Source: Chamaecyparis obtusa
Lineage: Eukaryota > Streptophyta > Pinopsida > Cupressales > Cupressaceae
Direction: 5' to 3'
DNA length: 64,000 nucleotides
Assembly: GCA_027943335.1 (NCBI GenBank)
Contig: BSBK01001113.1
Coordinates: 334,001 to 398,000 of the forward strand
Positions 38,280 to 49,165 of this stretch are shown here, piece after piece. The notes below the pieces were generated by a model that did not search any database, was not told the origin of the DNA, and saw only the letters and a program-made list of their open reading frames with translations. The first letter of the stretch is position 1. Each line of letters begins with the position of its first letter. Made by a program: the position numbers and the translations under genes.

Positions 38280-38935
38280 ATCCTTGTGTTCTTCCAACAA
38301 TTTTTCTAGCCTACCTCTAATGGCGTAGTAAGCCAGAGACTTTTCATGGTCTTCTGGGACATTCTCTGGCCACTTATCTCTTGTATTGGGTTTTAGATGA
38401 AAGTGGGCAACTTGTTCATTGGAACGATTTGCTAAGCCCACTGCTTCAAGAAATCCAAGATAAGTTCTGCCAATTGGCTCCATTTTGTACAATAAGATGT
38501 CGAAGTCAATGCTCCAATCGATTGCATCGAATGGTTCTGTGCCTCTGACTGCAATCACCAACAAATTTGCATTTTCTGGTTTATCACGGAATATGAAGGC
38601 ATGGGTGGATTTTTTTTTCAAGAATTCTGCAGATCAATAAATTTCAGTCACTCCAATGTATACAAAATGGATGAAAAAAATGTCAGGAATTCTATTTAAG
38701 GCATTTCTTCTAATTTTTTTGTTTGTGTGTGTGTTTTTTCTAGAATTCAAATATCTCATAACCAAAAAAAAAAATTCTGTGATTTTTAGGAAAACCCCAA
38801 TACGTTTCTTTTACTGTGTAAAGGATTTTATATACAGAAAATCAGGAATTTTAAGCCATGGTTGGAGAGAAAAGCATGAAAATGAATAGTCAATTTCTTA
38901 TGATTCCAGTAGCTGAAGAACTCCATGAGATGCAT
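38280..38935 (-). pseudogene. Class-3 triacylglycerol lipase exons, catalytic part missing
   Basis: Exon 38935-38902 (after ttatttgcag) encodes HLMEFFSYWN, like the start of plant OBL/PTHR46086-type lipases. Exon 38626-38280 encodes KKKSTHAFIFRDKPENANLL, VIAVRGTEPFDAIDWSIDFD, GRTYLGFLEAVGL and LAYYAIRGRLEKLLEEHKD, and ends at GTAACT. These lipases hydrolyse storage triacylglycerols at oil bodies. The next exon should carry the GHSLGG nucleophile elbow, but none is present before the duplication edge at 37567. The donor after the 34-bp exon reads ATAAGA instead of GTAAGA, which would prevent normal splicing. The intron phases agree (C plus AA gives Gln). I call it a truncated, probably dead gene. 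Confidence 0.75.
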
Positions 38936-39152
38936 CTGCAAATAAGGTTTCAATGTGAAAAAATAGCCATAAGAACTATTAACCTCGACTATGAACATGT
39001 AATATTTGAAACTGTAAATACCTTCCAATAATTGGTGACCACATTCTTGATAATAGACTCATTTTCATATGCTAATTATGAATAAAAATAGAGGAATCAT
39101 CCAAAAATATCCGCGCTAATTTTGAGTAATGTACAGTGGATCAAGCAAGTAC

Positions 39153-39435
39153 CTGGACTATCTGGTGGACCCGCCCTTTTCAAAATAGAAAGTTTTGTGT
39201 CCTGAGAAGCAGAGCTCTCAGCGTGGCTTTCACAGTCCAGAAGCGCACAATCTCCACCACTTTCCTCTTCCTCAAGAAAGCTCAGGTCGCTCAGAGTGGC
39301 GGAATCGGATTTGACCTCGTGATCACTCCCGCTGGTTCCGTAAACTGGCGCTTCTACGGTCGCCATTGCCTGTGAATCACCTCCGCAGAGCATTTCCCTA
39401 ACGGCTTCGTTAAGCGGTGTGGTCACGTGCTTCAC
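39153..39435 (-). CDS. Possible first exon of an unrecognised gene
   Basis: From ATG 39435 the minus strand reads MKHVTTPLNEAVREMLCGGD, then a Ser/Glu-rich acidic segment (SDLSFLEEEESGGDCALLD) and LSILKRAGPPDSPG, ending at a splice donor AG/GTACTT at 39153. High G+C relative to its surroundings and a clean donor suggest a true exon, about 94 residues, probably disordered and acidic. It precedes the lipase exons on the same strand by about 220 bp, so it could be their first exon, but I do not recognise it as a lipase N-terminus. Confidence 0.4.
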
Positions 39436-39719
39436 CTATGTAGGCTTGGTTAAGATTATATCTGGTTAGAATGTTTCAGGGTTTCAGGGTTTCGATGAAA
39501 CCACAAGTTAACGTAAAAGTAAAAGTATAATGGTTGGACGGTCAGATTTTCAAAAAAATGCCTCATTCGGTACATTTCTGAAATTAAAAAATGTACCTAA
39601 TCAAGCACTTTTTCAAAAATCTGACTTCAGCAGAGAATTTCTCTATCTTGTACTTAAGCAACTCAGGGTGTAGGATGGATGAAGCAAATCACATCTATAT
39701 CTATTGAGAATGAAAGAGG

Positions 39720-40390
39720 TGTTAGTGGACGTGGTTTCCACCTTGGCAATAATAATCTTTTTTGTCTACCGCTTATCTACCTCACCTACTGGCTGCTCTA
39801 TTTGCCTTGTCGCATGATCGCAAGGCATATTTTTCAGCCTTGAGATCATGCAACCACTCTCTTGCCCAGCACTTTTATTTGCCCTTTGTCGCATGATCTC
39901 ATGACTATTATTTTATTCATGAGATCATGCGACTGCCTTATGTTTTGGCTAGGTTTTTTCCTTATGCAATAACTTAATTTTGTGTGGGCCCCCTCTTTTA
40001 ATTTTCGCATGATCACATAACCTTTATTTCATTTATGCGATCATGCGACCAGCTCTTTTTGCAACCGCCAACCACCATATTAAATGCAATATATTTTATA
40101 TTGTTTTTTCTCTGACGTTTCTTCAATCGGACATATTCCAGGCATTTTCTAGATGTTTCTGGGCAGAATTATTTTGAAAGAACAAGAATGTTTCTCTCAT
40201 TCTAAGGTCCATAAAAATTCTTTGTCTCTACATAAGTATATTGAGATATTATGAGCTTTCTAGCAGCTCTCTGTGTAATCAGAATACCAAGGCATTAATA
40301 TAAATTTCTTATTTTAAATCTCTGAGAGTGCTTTGTTTTTACTCTATTTTGTTATCTCCAATATTTTATGTGTTGAGTCTTCCTCCATCA
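39720..40390 (+). repeat. 5' LTR with three hairpins
   Basis: Starts TGTTAGTGGA, ends CCTCCATCA. Three inverted repeats built on GCATGATC lie at 39809-39854, 39888-39933 and 40006-40047. The middle one has a perfect 17-bp stem (gtcgcatgatctcatga and its complement) around a 12-base loop. Confidence 0.93.
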
Positions 40391-40393
40391 AAT

Positions 40394-40406
40394 TGGTATC
40401 AGAGCA
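40394..40406 (+). promoter_or_regulatory. Primer binding site, initiator-Met tRNA
   Basis: TGGTATCAGAGCA, three bases after the LTR end. Confidence 0.9.
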
Positions 40407-40559
40407 CGGTTATTAAAGAAAAAAAAGTTTGCTGGAGATTGAAGCACAAAAATATCTGGGTATTATTTCTTGGCAAAAATTTCATCATGGGTAAAGAGAA
40501 AATCAGAGAAGAAAGAAAAGGGTTTGTTAAAAAGGGAGAAAAAGTATTACTGGTAAACC

Positions 40560-43500
40560 ATGGCAAGAACCAGTGGGAGTATTTCTCAGCCTTAGATTCT
40601 AATTTTTAATTGCAAAAATTATGATTATTGGAGCATAAAAATGAAGACTCTCTTTCGTTCTTAAGATGTTTGGGATTTAGTGGAAAATGGGTTTCCTGAA
40701 CCACCAGACCAGCAGGCATATTAGGCCCTTTCACAAGCTGATAAAGATTTATTGAAGGAAAATAAGAAGAAGGATGCAAAGGCACTATTTTTCATTCAAC
40801 AAGCAATGGAAGAATCAATCTTTCCAAAGGTTGCAGCTACCACAAGATCAAAACAAGCATGAGACAGTTTGCAAATAGCATACCAAGGCACATGCAAGGT
40901 AATAATGGCAAAATTGCAGATACTTAGAAGGGATTTTGAAAATTTACAAATGAAAGACTCAGATTCAATAGATGTTTTTTTCACTTATGCAATGTCTATA
41001 GTAAATCAATTAAGGACCTATGGAGACACTATTGAAGATCAAAAGATTGTTGAAAAAATACTTAGAAGTCTACCTGCTAAATTTGATGCTGTAGTAATAG
41101 CCATTCAAGAGGCTAAAGATCTTTCTCAGTTATCAGTAGATGAATTAATGGGATCACTTTTAGTCCATGAGCAAAGATTGAACCGAACAGGGTCATCATC
41201 ATTTGAGAATGCATTCAAGACTCAGCTCTCATTTGGCAAGTCAAGAGGGAGATCAAACAATAGTAGAGGCAGAGGACATTTTTCATCAAGAGGAGGAAGA
41301 GAAAACACACAATTTGAAAGTAGAAGACCACCATCAAGCCCAAATGCCCATTCTACATCAACAAGAGGAAGGGAGAGCAGTCACTCTCAAAGCCATCATC
41401 AAGGAGAAAGGTATGACAAATCTAACATCCAATGTCATTACTGTAGAAAATTTGGGCATTATGCATCAGAATGTAGGAAAAAGCAATGTGATTTGAATAA
41501 GCAAAAGGCACATTTCACAAATGAAAATCAGTCAAACACTAGTGAACAGGACACAATATTGATAGCATGCAATGTAACACAAGAAAGTTCTAAAGAACTA
41601 TGGTTTTTAGATAGTGGGTGTAGTAACCACATGAGTTGTAAGAAGGAGATGTTTGCAACAATAGATGATTCAGTAAAATCAGAAGTTAAATTGGGAAATG
41701 ATCAAAAAGTTTCAGTTATGGGCAAACGGTCAATTAACATAAAAATAAAACAAGGTGAAGATAAACAAATTTCAAATGTATACTATGTTCCCGGATTACA
41801 ACACAACCTTATAAGTATTGGGCAATTGGTACAAAAAAGATATAGAATATATTTTGAGAATGGTGAATGTGTGATCCTAGATAAGAAACCAAGCAATAGG
41901 CTGATTGCAAGAGTTGAAATGACTAAGAATAGGATGTTCCCATTAAAAATTCAAAATGGATTAATGATAGAGCCACAAGGTTTACAAAAGGTTGCTGAAA
42001 TAGCTTTTAAAGCCTCATACAAAAATGAATCTTGGCTATGGCATTTAAGGCTTGGGTATTTAAACTTCAAAGGATTACAACTATTATACAAGAGGGTGAA
42101 CCCACAATACTGGGTTACACTTTTTTGCTTGAACAGACACTGAACTCTACATTTAAAAAAAAAAATCAAATTCAGATGCATATTATTGTTGAACCATTTG
42201 AAATTAGAAGATGAAGTAAATTAGAGTCTTTTAGAATATTTTGTCTAGATTCTAAATATATTTTTTATTTTTATTTTTGAATTGATTTGAATGATTTTTT
42301 CTTTCTCCCACGAAAACTGGTATGTTGTTGAAAATGTCATTTTCAAAGAGTTACATTGTTTTCATAGAGCATAACAACTTTTCTAAAATAAATATCAATG
42401 TGATTCTTTTGAATTTAGTTTTTTAACATCCATATGAAGGGCATGCAATTGGTTTGATGACATTATCATTATTATTTCATATTTTATTAATATTTTAAGT
42501 TGACTAAACTATAATTTTGACATACCTTGACTACATAGCTTATAACTTGTCGTGTGTTTGTCCAATTTTATTTTTATTTTTTTTGATAGAAAGATAACTT
42601 CAATGTCTAGGGAATAGATATTTTTTAGAATTTTTTTTCTCTGATTTACTATTTTTTCATAAGCATCAAACATAGAGGTAGACATACGGTGAAATATCTA
42701 TCTTTAGTAAAACTAAAAATACAAAGTCATAATAGAATTAATATATATTAACATTATAATCATTGGAAATATTTTTCTATATAGTACCTTACTACATAGA
42801 TAGTTTTATCAAATGGATTCATTTTATTTTTCAAAAGATAAATTTGAAGTGATTTTTTGCCAACATTTTAATAGGTGCGAAGGAGACTCCACTATAGGTA
42901 TGAATGAAGATTATAGATGTTATATCAATGTTTTTTTTATCTAAGAGGCTTTGAGCTAACCATTTGTAATGAAATCCTTTAAATGGAACCTCTTGAGGCT
43001 TAAATCATCATATTTTCTTAAAAATCTATTATTTTAGCAAAAATTAGCATCTCTAAAAAAGTGTAACCCACTATTGTGGGGTAACCCAAGAGGAAAATGG
43101 TTTATGGGTTGCCACAAATAGAGCCACTTAAAACCACATGTGAGAGCTGCATATTGGCAAAGCAACATAGGAAATCATTTCGAGTTGGGGAGTCATATAG
43201 AGAAAAACAACCATTAGAGATAGTACATTCAGACATTTGTGGACCTATGCAAACACCTTCCATAAGTGGAAAACTTTATTTCATAACATTCATTAATGAT
43301 TTCAGCAAAAAAGCATGGGTTTATTTCTTGAAGTATAAATTTGATACGTTTGCTATTTTTAAAGAGTTCAAGGCAAAAGTTGAAAAAGAAAGTGGATATT
43401 TTATTAAGACATTGAGAACCAATCAAGGTGGAGAGTATCTCTCAACTGATTTTTAGAATTTTTGCAAGGAAAATGGCATAAACAAACAATTTACAGAAAG

Positions 43501-45754
43501 GTACACACCTCAAGAAAATGGAGTAGCAGATAGAAAGAATAGAACAATCATGGAAATGGCACGTAGCATGATAAAAGCTAAACACTTACCAAATGAATAT
43601 TGGGCTGAAGCAGTTGCATGTTCGGTATATATTTTGAATAGGTGTCCAACAAAAGCAGTGATAAATAAGACACCAGAAGAAGCTTGGAGCAAAAGAAAAC
43701 ATAACATATCACATTTAAGAGTTTTTGGATGTGTGGCATACTCATTGATACCTCAAGAGTTGAGAAGAAAATTAGATGACAAAGGAGAGAAATGTATATT
43801 TGTGGGATATAGTGAACATTCAAAGGCATATAAGCTATACAATCCCATTATAAAGAAGTTAATAGTAAGCTGAGATGTTGAATTTGTTGAAGAAGAGGCA
43901 TGGGATGGTAGCATAGATAAAATAAATTCAAGTACACCTAATGTCCTAAAAGAGAATGAAGAAGATGAGAATCAGGTTGCAAATCCTCCTATACAAGTAA
44001 ATGCTCCTGCAACACCATCAAGAGCACCTAGCACTCCAAATCCCACTACAATAAATAATAACAGTAGCGAATCTTTTGATCCTACACTTGCATCTTTAAG
44101 GTCTAGGTCCATAAACACATCAAAGAAGACAAGAAGTCTTAGAGAGATTTATGATGAAACTCAAGAAGATGAAAATGCTGATTTTTGTTGCGATTTTGCA
44201 TTGTTAACACAAGCTGATCCAATTTATTTTGAAGAAGCCATAAAAGAAGACAAATGGATTACAGCCATGGATGAAGAGATTCAGTCAATAGAAAAGAATG
44301 AAACTTGGGATCTAGTAGAACTTCCTAAAGGCAAGGATGTGATTGGAGTTAAATGGATTTATAAAACAAAGTATAATGTTGATGGTAAAGTAGCAAAGCA
44401 CAAGGCAAGACTAGTGGCAAAAGGTTTTACACAAAAGCCAGGTATAGATTTCAATGAAACATTTGCACCCATAGCAAGAATGGATACAATAAGAATGGTC
44501 CTATCTATTGCAGCTCAAAACAAATGGAAAGTTTATCAAATGGATGTAAAATCAGCATTCTTAAATGAAATTTTGGAAGAAGAAGTGTATGTAAGTCAGC
44601 CACCTGGTTATGAAGTTTTGGGAGAAGAACATAAAGTATGTAGATTGAAAAAGGCATTATATGGTTTGAAACAAGCTCTTAGAGCATGGTATAACAGGAT
44701 AGATTCCTATTTTGTAAACAATGGCTTTAACAAGTGCGGTAATGAACCTACTTTGTATGTCAAAGTGAATGATGAAGAAAAAATATTGATAGTCTGTTTA
44801 TATGTAGATGATTTGATATTCACAGGAAATATGGAAACTAACACATTCAAAGTAGCCATGAAAAAGGAATTTGATATGACTGATTTAAGCCTCATGAGAT
44901 AATTTCTTGGCATGGAGGTAAGTCAAAATGATCAAGGTATTTTCATATGTTAAAGCAAGTATGCTCGTAAATTGTTGAAAATATTTAAGATGACTAATGT
45001 GAATCCAGCCCCTACACCAGTTGCATTGGGTTTGAAGCTTAGCAAGGATGATCAAGGTCCATGTGTAGATGCAACTTTATTTAAAAGATTAGAGGCTAGC
45101 CTCATGTATTTAACCTCCACAAGACCGGATATCATGTTTGGTGTTAGCCTTATTTCTAGATTCATGGAGAAACCGAAAGAGTCACATTGGAAAGCTGGAA
45201 ATTTTTTTTTGAGATACATAGCTGGAACAAAGAATTTTGGAATTTTGTATACTTCTTCAGACGATTACAAACTGATTGGATATACAGATAGTGATTGGGG
45301 AGGTAGCATGGATGATAGAAAAAGCACTTCCAAATACATTTTTCATCTAGGTTCTGGTGCTATCTCTTGGGCATCAAAGAAACAACCTATTGTCACTCTC
45401 TCATCAGCTGAAGCAGAGTATGTAGCAGCAACATCAACATCTTGTCAAGTAGTTTGGTTGAGGAGAGTACTTTCAGATTTGGGGCATCATCAAAAAGAAG
45501 CTACGAAGATCTATTGTGATAACAATTCAGCAATTGCCTTATCCAAAAATCATGTATTTCATAAACGAAGAAAACATATTGATACTAGATATCATTTTAT
45601 TAGAGAACTGGTAAACAATGGTGACATTCATCTTGAATTTTGTAGGTCAAATGAACAACTTGCTGATATTTTCATAAAACCACTGGCAAAGAACATTTTT
45701 GCTCATCTTCGAGAAGAAATCAGCATTGCGGACATACATAACAGTGAAGATTAA
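40560..45754 (+). pseudogene. Copia Gag-Pol with nonsense changes and an insertion
   Basis: The frame starts at ATG 40560 (MARTSGSISQP). Gag contains a zinc knuckle CHYCRKFGHYASEC near 41433. Protease has LWFLDSGCSNHMSC; pre-integrase WLWHLRLGYLNFKGL is then interrupted by the nested element (42095-43086) and resumes at MVYGLPQIEPLKTTCESC. Integrase has HSDICGP, then RTNQGGEY, where the second catalytic Asp is Asn, and PQENGVADRKNR. RT has KARLVAKGFTQKPGIDFNET and YVDDLIF, but LKQALRAW replaces LKQAPRAW. RNase H has YTDSDWGGSMDDRKSTSK and SSAEAEYVA. Stops: four in Gag (near 40593, 40662, 40722 and 40860), then near 43454, 43871, 44900 and 44951. All lie in one frame once the insertion is allowed for. 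Inactive. Confidence 0.92.
42089..43092. mobile_element. 992-bp non-autonomous TIR element nested in copia
   Basis: The element spans 42095-43086. Its ends GGTGAACCCACAATACTGGG and the reverse complement of the right end, GGTTACCCCACAATAGTGGG, match over about 32 bp (continuing TTACACTTTTTT) with a few mismatches. CAAGAG is repeated on both sides (42089-42094 and 43087-43092); shared bases make a longer 7-8 bp target duplication possible. The interior is AT-rich with no open frame, so it would need a transposase in trans. Each end can fold on itself (AACCCA...TGGGTT). The superfamily is unclear: a hAT-like 8-bp target is possible if one mismatch is allowed. Confidence 0.85.
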
Positions 45755-45761
45755 GGGGGAG
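45752..45761 (+). promoter_or_regulatory. Polypurine tract of older copia
   Basis: TAAGGGGGAG directly before the 3' LTR, just after the RNase H stop. Confidence 0.88.
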
Positions 45762-46432
45762 TGTTAGCGGATGTGGTTTCTAGCTTGGCAATAATAATCT
45801 TCCTTGTCTACCGCTTATCTACCTTACCTACCAGCCGCTCTATTTGCCTTGTCACATGATTGCAAGGCATACTTTCCAGCCTTGAGATCATGCGACCACT
45901 CTCTTGCCCAACGCTTTTTTTTGCCCTTTGCCGCATGATCTCATGACTATTATTTTATTCATGAGATCATGCGACTGCCTTTTGTTTTGGCTAAGTTTTT
46001 TCCTTATGCGATAACTTAATTTTGTGTGGGCCCCCTCTTTTACTTTTTGCATGATCACATAACCTTTATTTCATTTATGTGATCATGCGACTAGCTCTTT
46101 TTGCAACCACCAACCACCATATTAAATGCAATATATTTTATATTGTTTTTTCTCTGACGTTTCTTCAATCGGACATATTCCAGGCACTTTCTAGATGTTT
46201 TTGGGCAGAATTATTTTGAAAGAACAGGAATGTTTCTCTCAGTCTGAGGTCCATAAAAATTCTCTATCTCTGCAGAAGTATATTGAGATATTATGAGCTT
46301 TCTGGCAGCCCTCTGTGTAATCAGAATACCAAGGCATTAATATAAATTTCTTATTTTAAATCTCTGAGAGTGCTTTGTTTTTACTTTGTTCTGTTATCTC
46401 CAGTATTTTATGTGTTGAGTCTTCCTCCATCA
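45762..46432 (+). repeat. 3' LTR of older copia
   Basis: 671 bp, the same length as its partner, so it differs by substitutions only. In its third hairpin both arms match fully (gcatgatcacata with tatgtgatcatgc), whereas the 5' LTR has one mismatch there. Confidence 0.93.
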
Positions 46433-46437
46433 AGAGG

Positions 46438-48203
46438 CCCAGCCTTGTGGAGATTTCTACTATCAAAAAGATGGGGATCATATCGCATCACATCTATCTC
46501 ATGCTTTTGTGATAAGATCATTGCACCAATTCGCTAATGTGTACATTAAATATTTTTGTATTTATATGTTTTAAATGTAAAGTGAGGTAATGGTGTTAAC
46601 ATAAAGGACAAATGATTTGATTCTTATTTAGAATTAAATAATTTTTGGTGTCAATATTATAAGGTTGTTTATATATCTTAATTATTCATGAACAATCGTA
46701 TCTACAAATAAAAAAGGATAAAACTAAAAAATTAAATAACATAACATCTATTCGGCATAAAAATTGTAAACTGAGTTGCAATTACTAGCTATGCTAACTA
46801 AAAATATAATTACACTAAAGGCATTTTCTATATGAAAAAGATGAGCTGATTTTGTTGATCGACGGTTCAAAGTTTAAAAATACCACTAACGACCATTGGA
46901 AGCATCTTGTCCGTTCATTGCGCTCTTTATATTTTCTATCATTTCCTCCATTGCACTTTATATTTTCTATCATTTCCTCCATCACGCTTCGTTTCATCCT
47001 CATAGTTATTTTATTTTTTCAAGGAGAAACACTAATTTCTTAACACTATTTCAAAGTGAGTTTTTGATGAACTGCATCATAGGATTGATGTGGCGTAGTG
47101 CTAGATACGAAAAAAACTACTGCATGCCCTGCCATTTTTCTTTGCATCCTGAAGTTGTTGGGGATGAAATGTAAAGTCTCATGTGTAATGCTTTTAGTGT
47201 CACAAGGCGTTTGTATGAGTGTAAAGCATAAAAGTGTGAAATATTTCCAGTGAAATTTTCACATGTAAAGATTGTTTTGTCAAAGGACCAAACTGGAGTT
47301 CATCAAAGTGTGAAATCTTTTCAGTGAATTTTTCCTGTGCGATGACTATTTGTGGTGGTAGGGAGTATGGAGAAATGGTCATGAGATTGTCATGAAGAAG
47401 ATTCTCGTAAAACAGTCTTTGTTCCTCGTGTACTCATCTTGTCACCATCCCCGTGCACAACAGAGCCAACGGGTGCCATTGTGCTCACATTTTGCTAGAA
47501 ATGCAATTTCCAAAAAAGTGTATTGAATTATAGCAACCAGTTTGTATCACCCTTGGGTCCAACCACTCACCGTGAGGGCTTGAGCTTCGGACTGGAGAAC
47601 AAGAACATGAGAAAAAAGGGCATGAGTGAGAGCACGCCGAGCGTAATAGAAATCCCCTAAAGTTGAGATAGCTTATTATCATTGTGGACACAAGATTAAA
47701 AGTAAGATCACATATGATTTCTTGGCAAATATGAATCTTGACAAACATCTCTTTGGTTTGTCACATCCTTCTCGAAAAAATAGAGCATACCATTTTTGGG
47801 GGTTGAATTTGTAGGAGTCTCTGAAAATATGTTTCATAAGATTTCTTTACTCGTGTTAATCCGTTGGCCCCTTCTTTCTGTTAAAATTTAATTTACAAAT
47901 GTATACTTTGACTGTAATTTTTGTCTATTGTAGAGGGTAATTGACAATTTTTTTTTGCATATTGCAGTGTAGTATACGAGAAGGATATTAATTGAGGTTA
48001 AAGAGTTGCAGGTGGTATGGTAAAGGGAGTGAGAATCAAACCTTACGCTGCCACTACATTACGACAGTTGAATTGGATGTTTTTAACCCAACAAAAAAAA
48101 CCCTTCAAATAAAATCCATTTTCTTTCTAATCTTTTGAGAGTCATTTGCTATTTCTTGAAAGTTTCTAAAGCCCATAGAATAAATATTTTTTGTGCCTTC
48201 CTA
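46438..48203. other. Non-coding stretch between copia and gypsy insertions
   Basis: It contains a short direct repeat at about 46925-46985 (two units of tatattttctatcatttcct, period about 33) and scattered similar phrases at 47215-47335 (agtgtgaaat...). The short frames on both strands have no motif. Confidence 0.5.
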
Positions 48204-48208
48204 CTACT

Positions 48209-49064
48209 TGATGCAGGAGCATCCTGGGTGTAAGGGCAATCTTGCATCACCCAGAAATATTTCTGTTTTTGTATTCAATAAGGGCTATTTTGTGCAGAGC
48301 TGCTATTTATGGAAAGTTACTATTTTTGGTAATTTTTGTATGTGCTCAGAATGATCTTATTTCTTTCTTGGAGGTTCATTTTGGTCATATAAGTCTGCCA
48401 GTAAAGTTTCATTGCCAGATCAAGTGTATATTGAAAGATATTGAAGATTTTCGGTATTGGCAGCAGGGTACAGAAACTTTGAACTCAGTTTTGAAGGCTT
48501 TAGAGGCCCCGGATGAGGTCAAAAATTTGGGTGACGGGCGCCTGCGCGGGTCAAGCCTGTAGAGCGCTTTGTGGCATTTCTGAAATGGGGTTATAATAGC
48601 CGAGCGGGTCAACTGGTGATGACTTATGGTCTTCGGAAGTTGGGCCACCTGAAATGGCAGAAAATAATTTTTTTCAAAATTTTTGTTCAGGTTTCAAAGG
48701 TTATCTTGAGCCGACTATGATGTAATAAAATGTAAAATAAAATAATTCTAAGTTGGTCGGCCTTATTGGCTAAAATTCTGGAACCTTCCCAGGCGGTGGA
48801 AAATTGCCTATATAAGGAAGGGTGTATTATTGTCTTAGGCAGTTCAGAATAGTTCTGGGTAGTAGATCTGCGTAATAGTTCGAGGCTTTGTCCTACAGAA
48901 TATTGTAAGGGAATTCCCATGTGGCTTTGCATATTGTAATTCCAAAAGTTTGTAATTCCACATTTGTAGAGATAATAAGAAGCCAATTTTCTGTTCTTGC
49001 ATATTGTTGTTGTTTCTCTATTTCTGTTATGTGTTTGTGGTATTAAGGGGAGCACCCTTCATCA
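48209..49064 (+). repeat. Gypsy LTR 1
   Basis: Starts TGATGCAGGAGCATCCTGGG, ends AGCACCCTTCATCA. A TATA-like tgcctatataagga lies near 48806. It differs from LTR 3 at about 30 positions (about 3.5%). Confidence 0.93.
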
Positions 49065-49066
49065 AG

Positions 49067-49081
49067 TGGTATCAGAGCAGG
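49067..49081 (+). promoter_or_regulatory. Primer binding site of gypsy unit A
   Basis: TGGTATCAGAGCAGG, two bases after the LTR; iMet type. Confidence 0.9.
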
Positions 49082-49165
49082 TTTTCTTGAGTGTCTAAAC
49101 AGATCGCCGGTCGTGAGGCAGTTTGCACCAGAATCGTGGCTAGGGTTTCAGTGCGCATCGCGAAA

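Larger units (their letters stand above)
39715..46437 (+). mobile_element. Older Ty1/copia retrotransposon with a nested DNA element
   Basis: Two 671-bp LTRs (39720-40390 and 45762-46432) flanked by AGAGG on both sides (39715-39719 and 46433-46437). I count about 42 LTR differences (about 6%), so it inserted earlier than the copia at 22.8 kb. Domain order is protease, integrase, RT, RNase H. A 992-bp TIR element sits in the integrase region. Internal frames carry nonsense changes but no frameshift outside the nested insertion. Confidence 0.95.

Noticed and set aside
48242..48562. 106-residue frame repeated in each gypsy LTR
   Set aside because: It recurs only because the LTR is repeated; no motif, and LTRs normally do not encode proteins.
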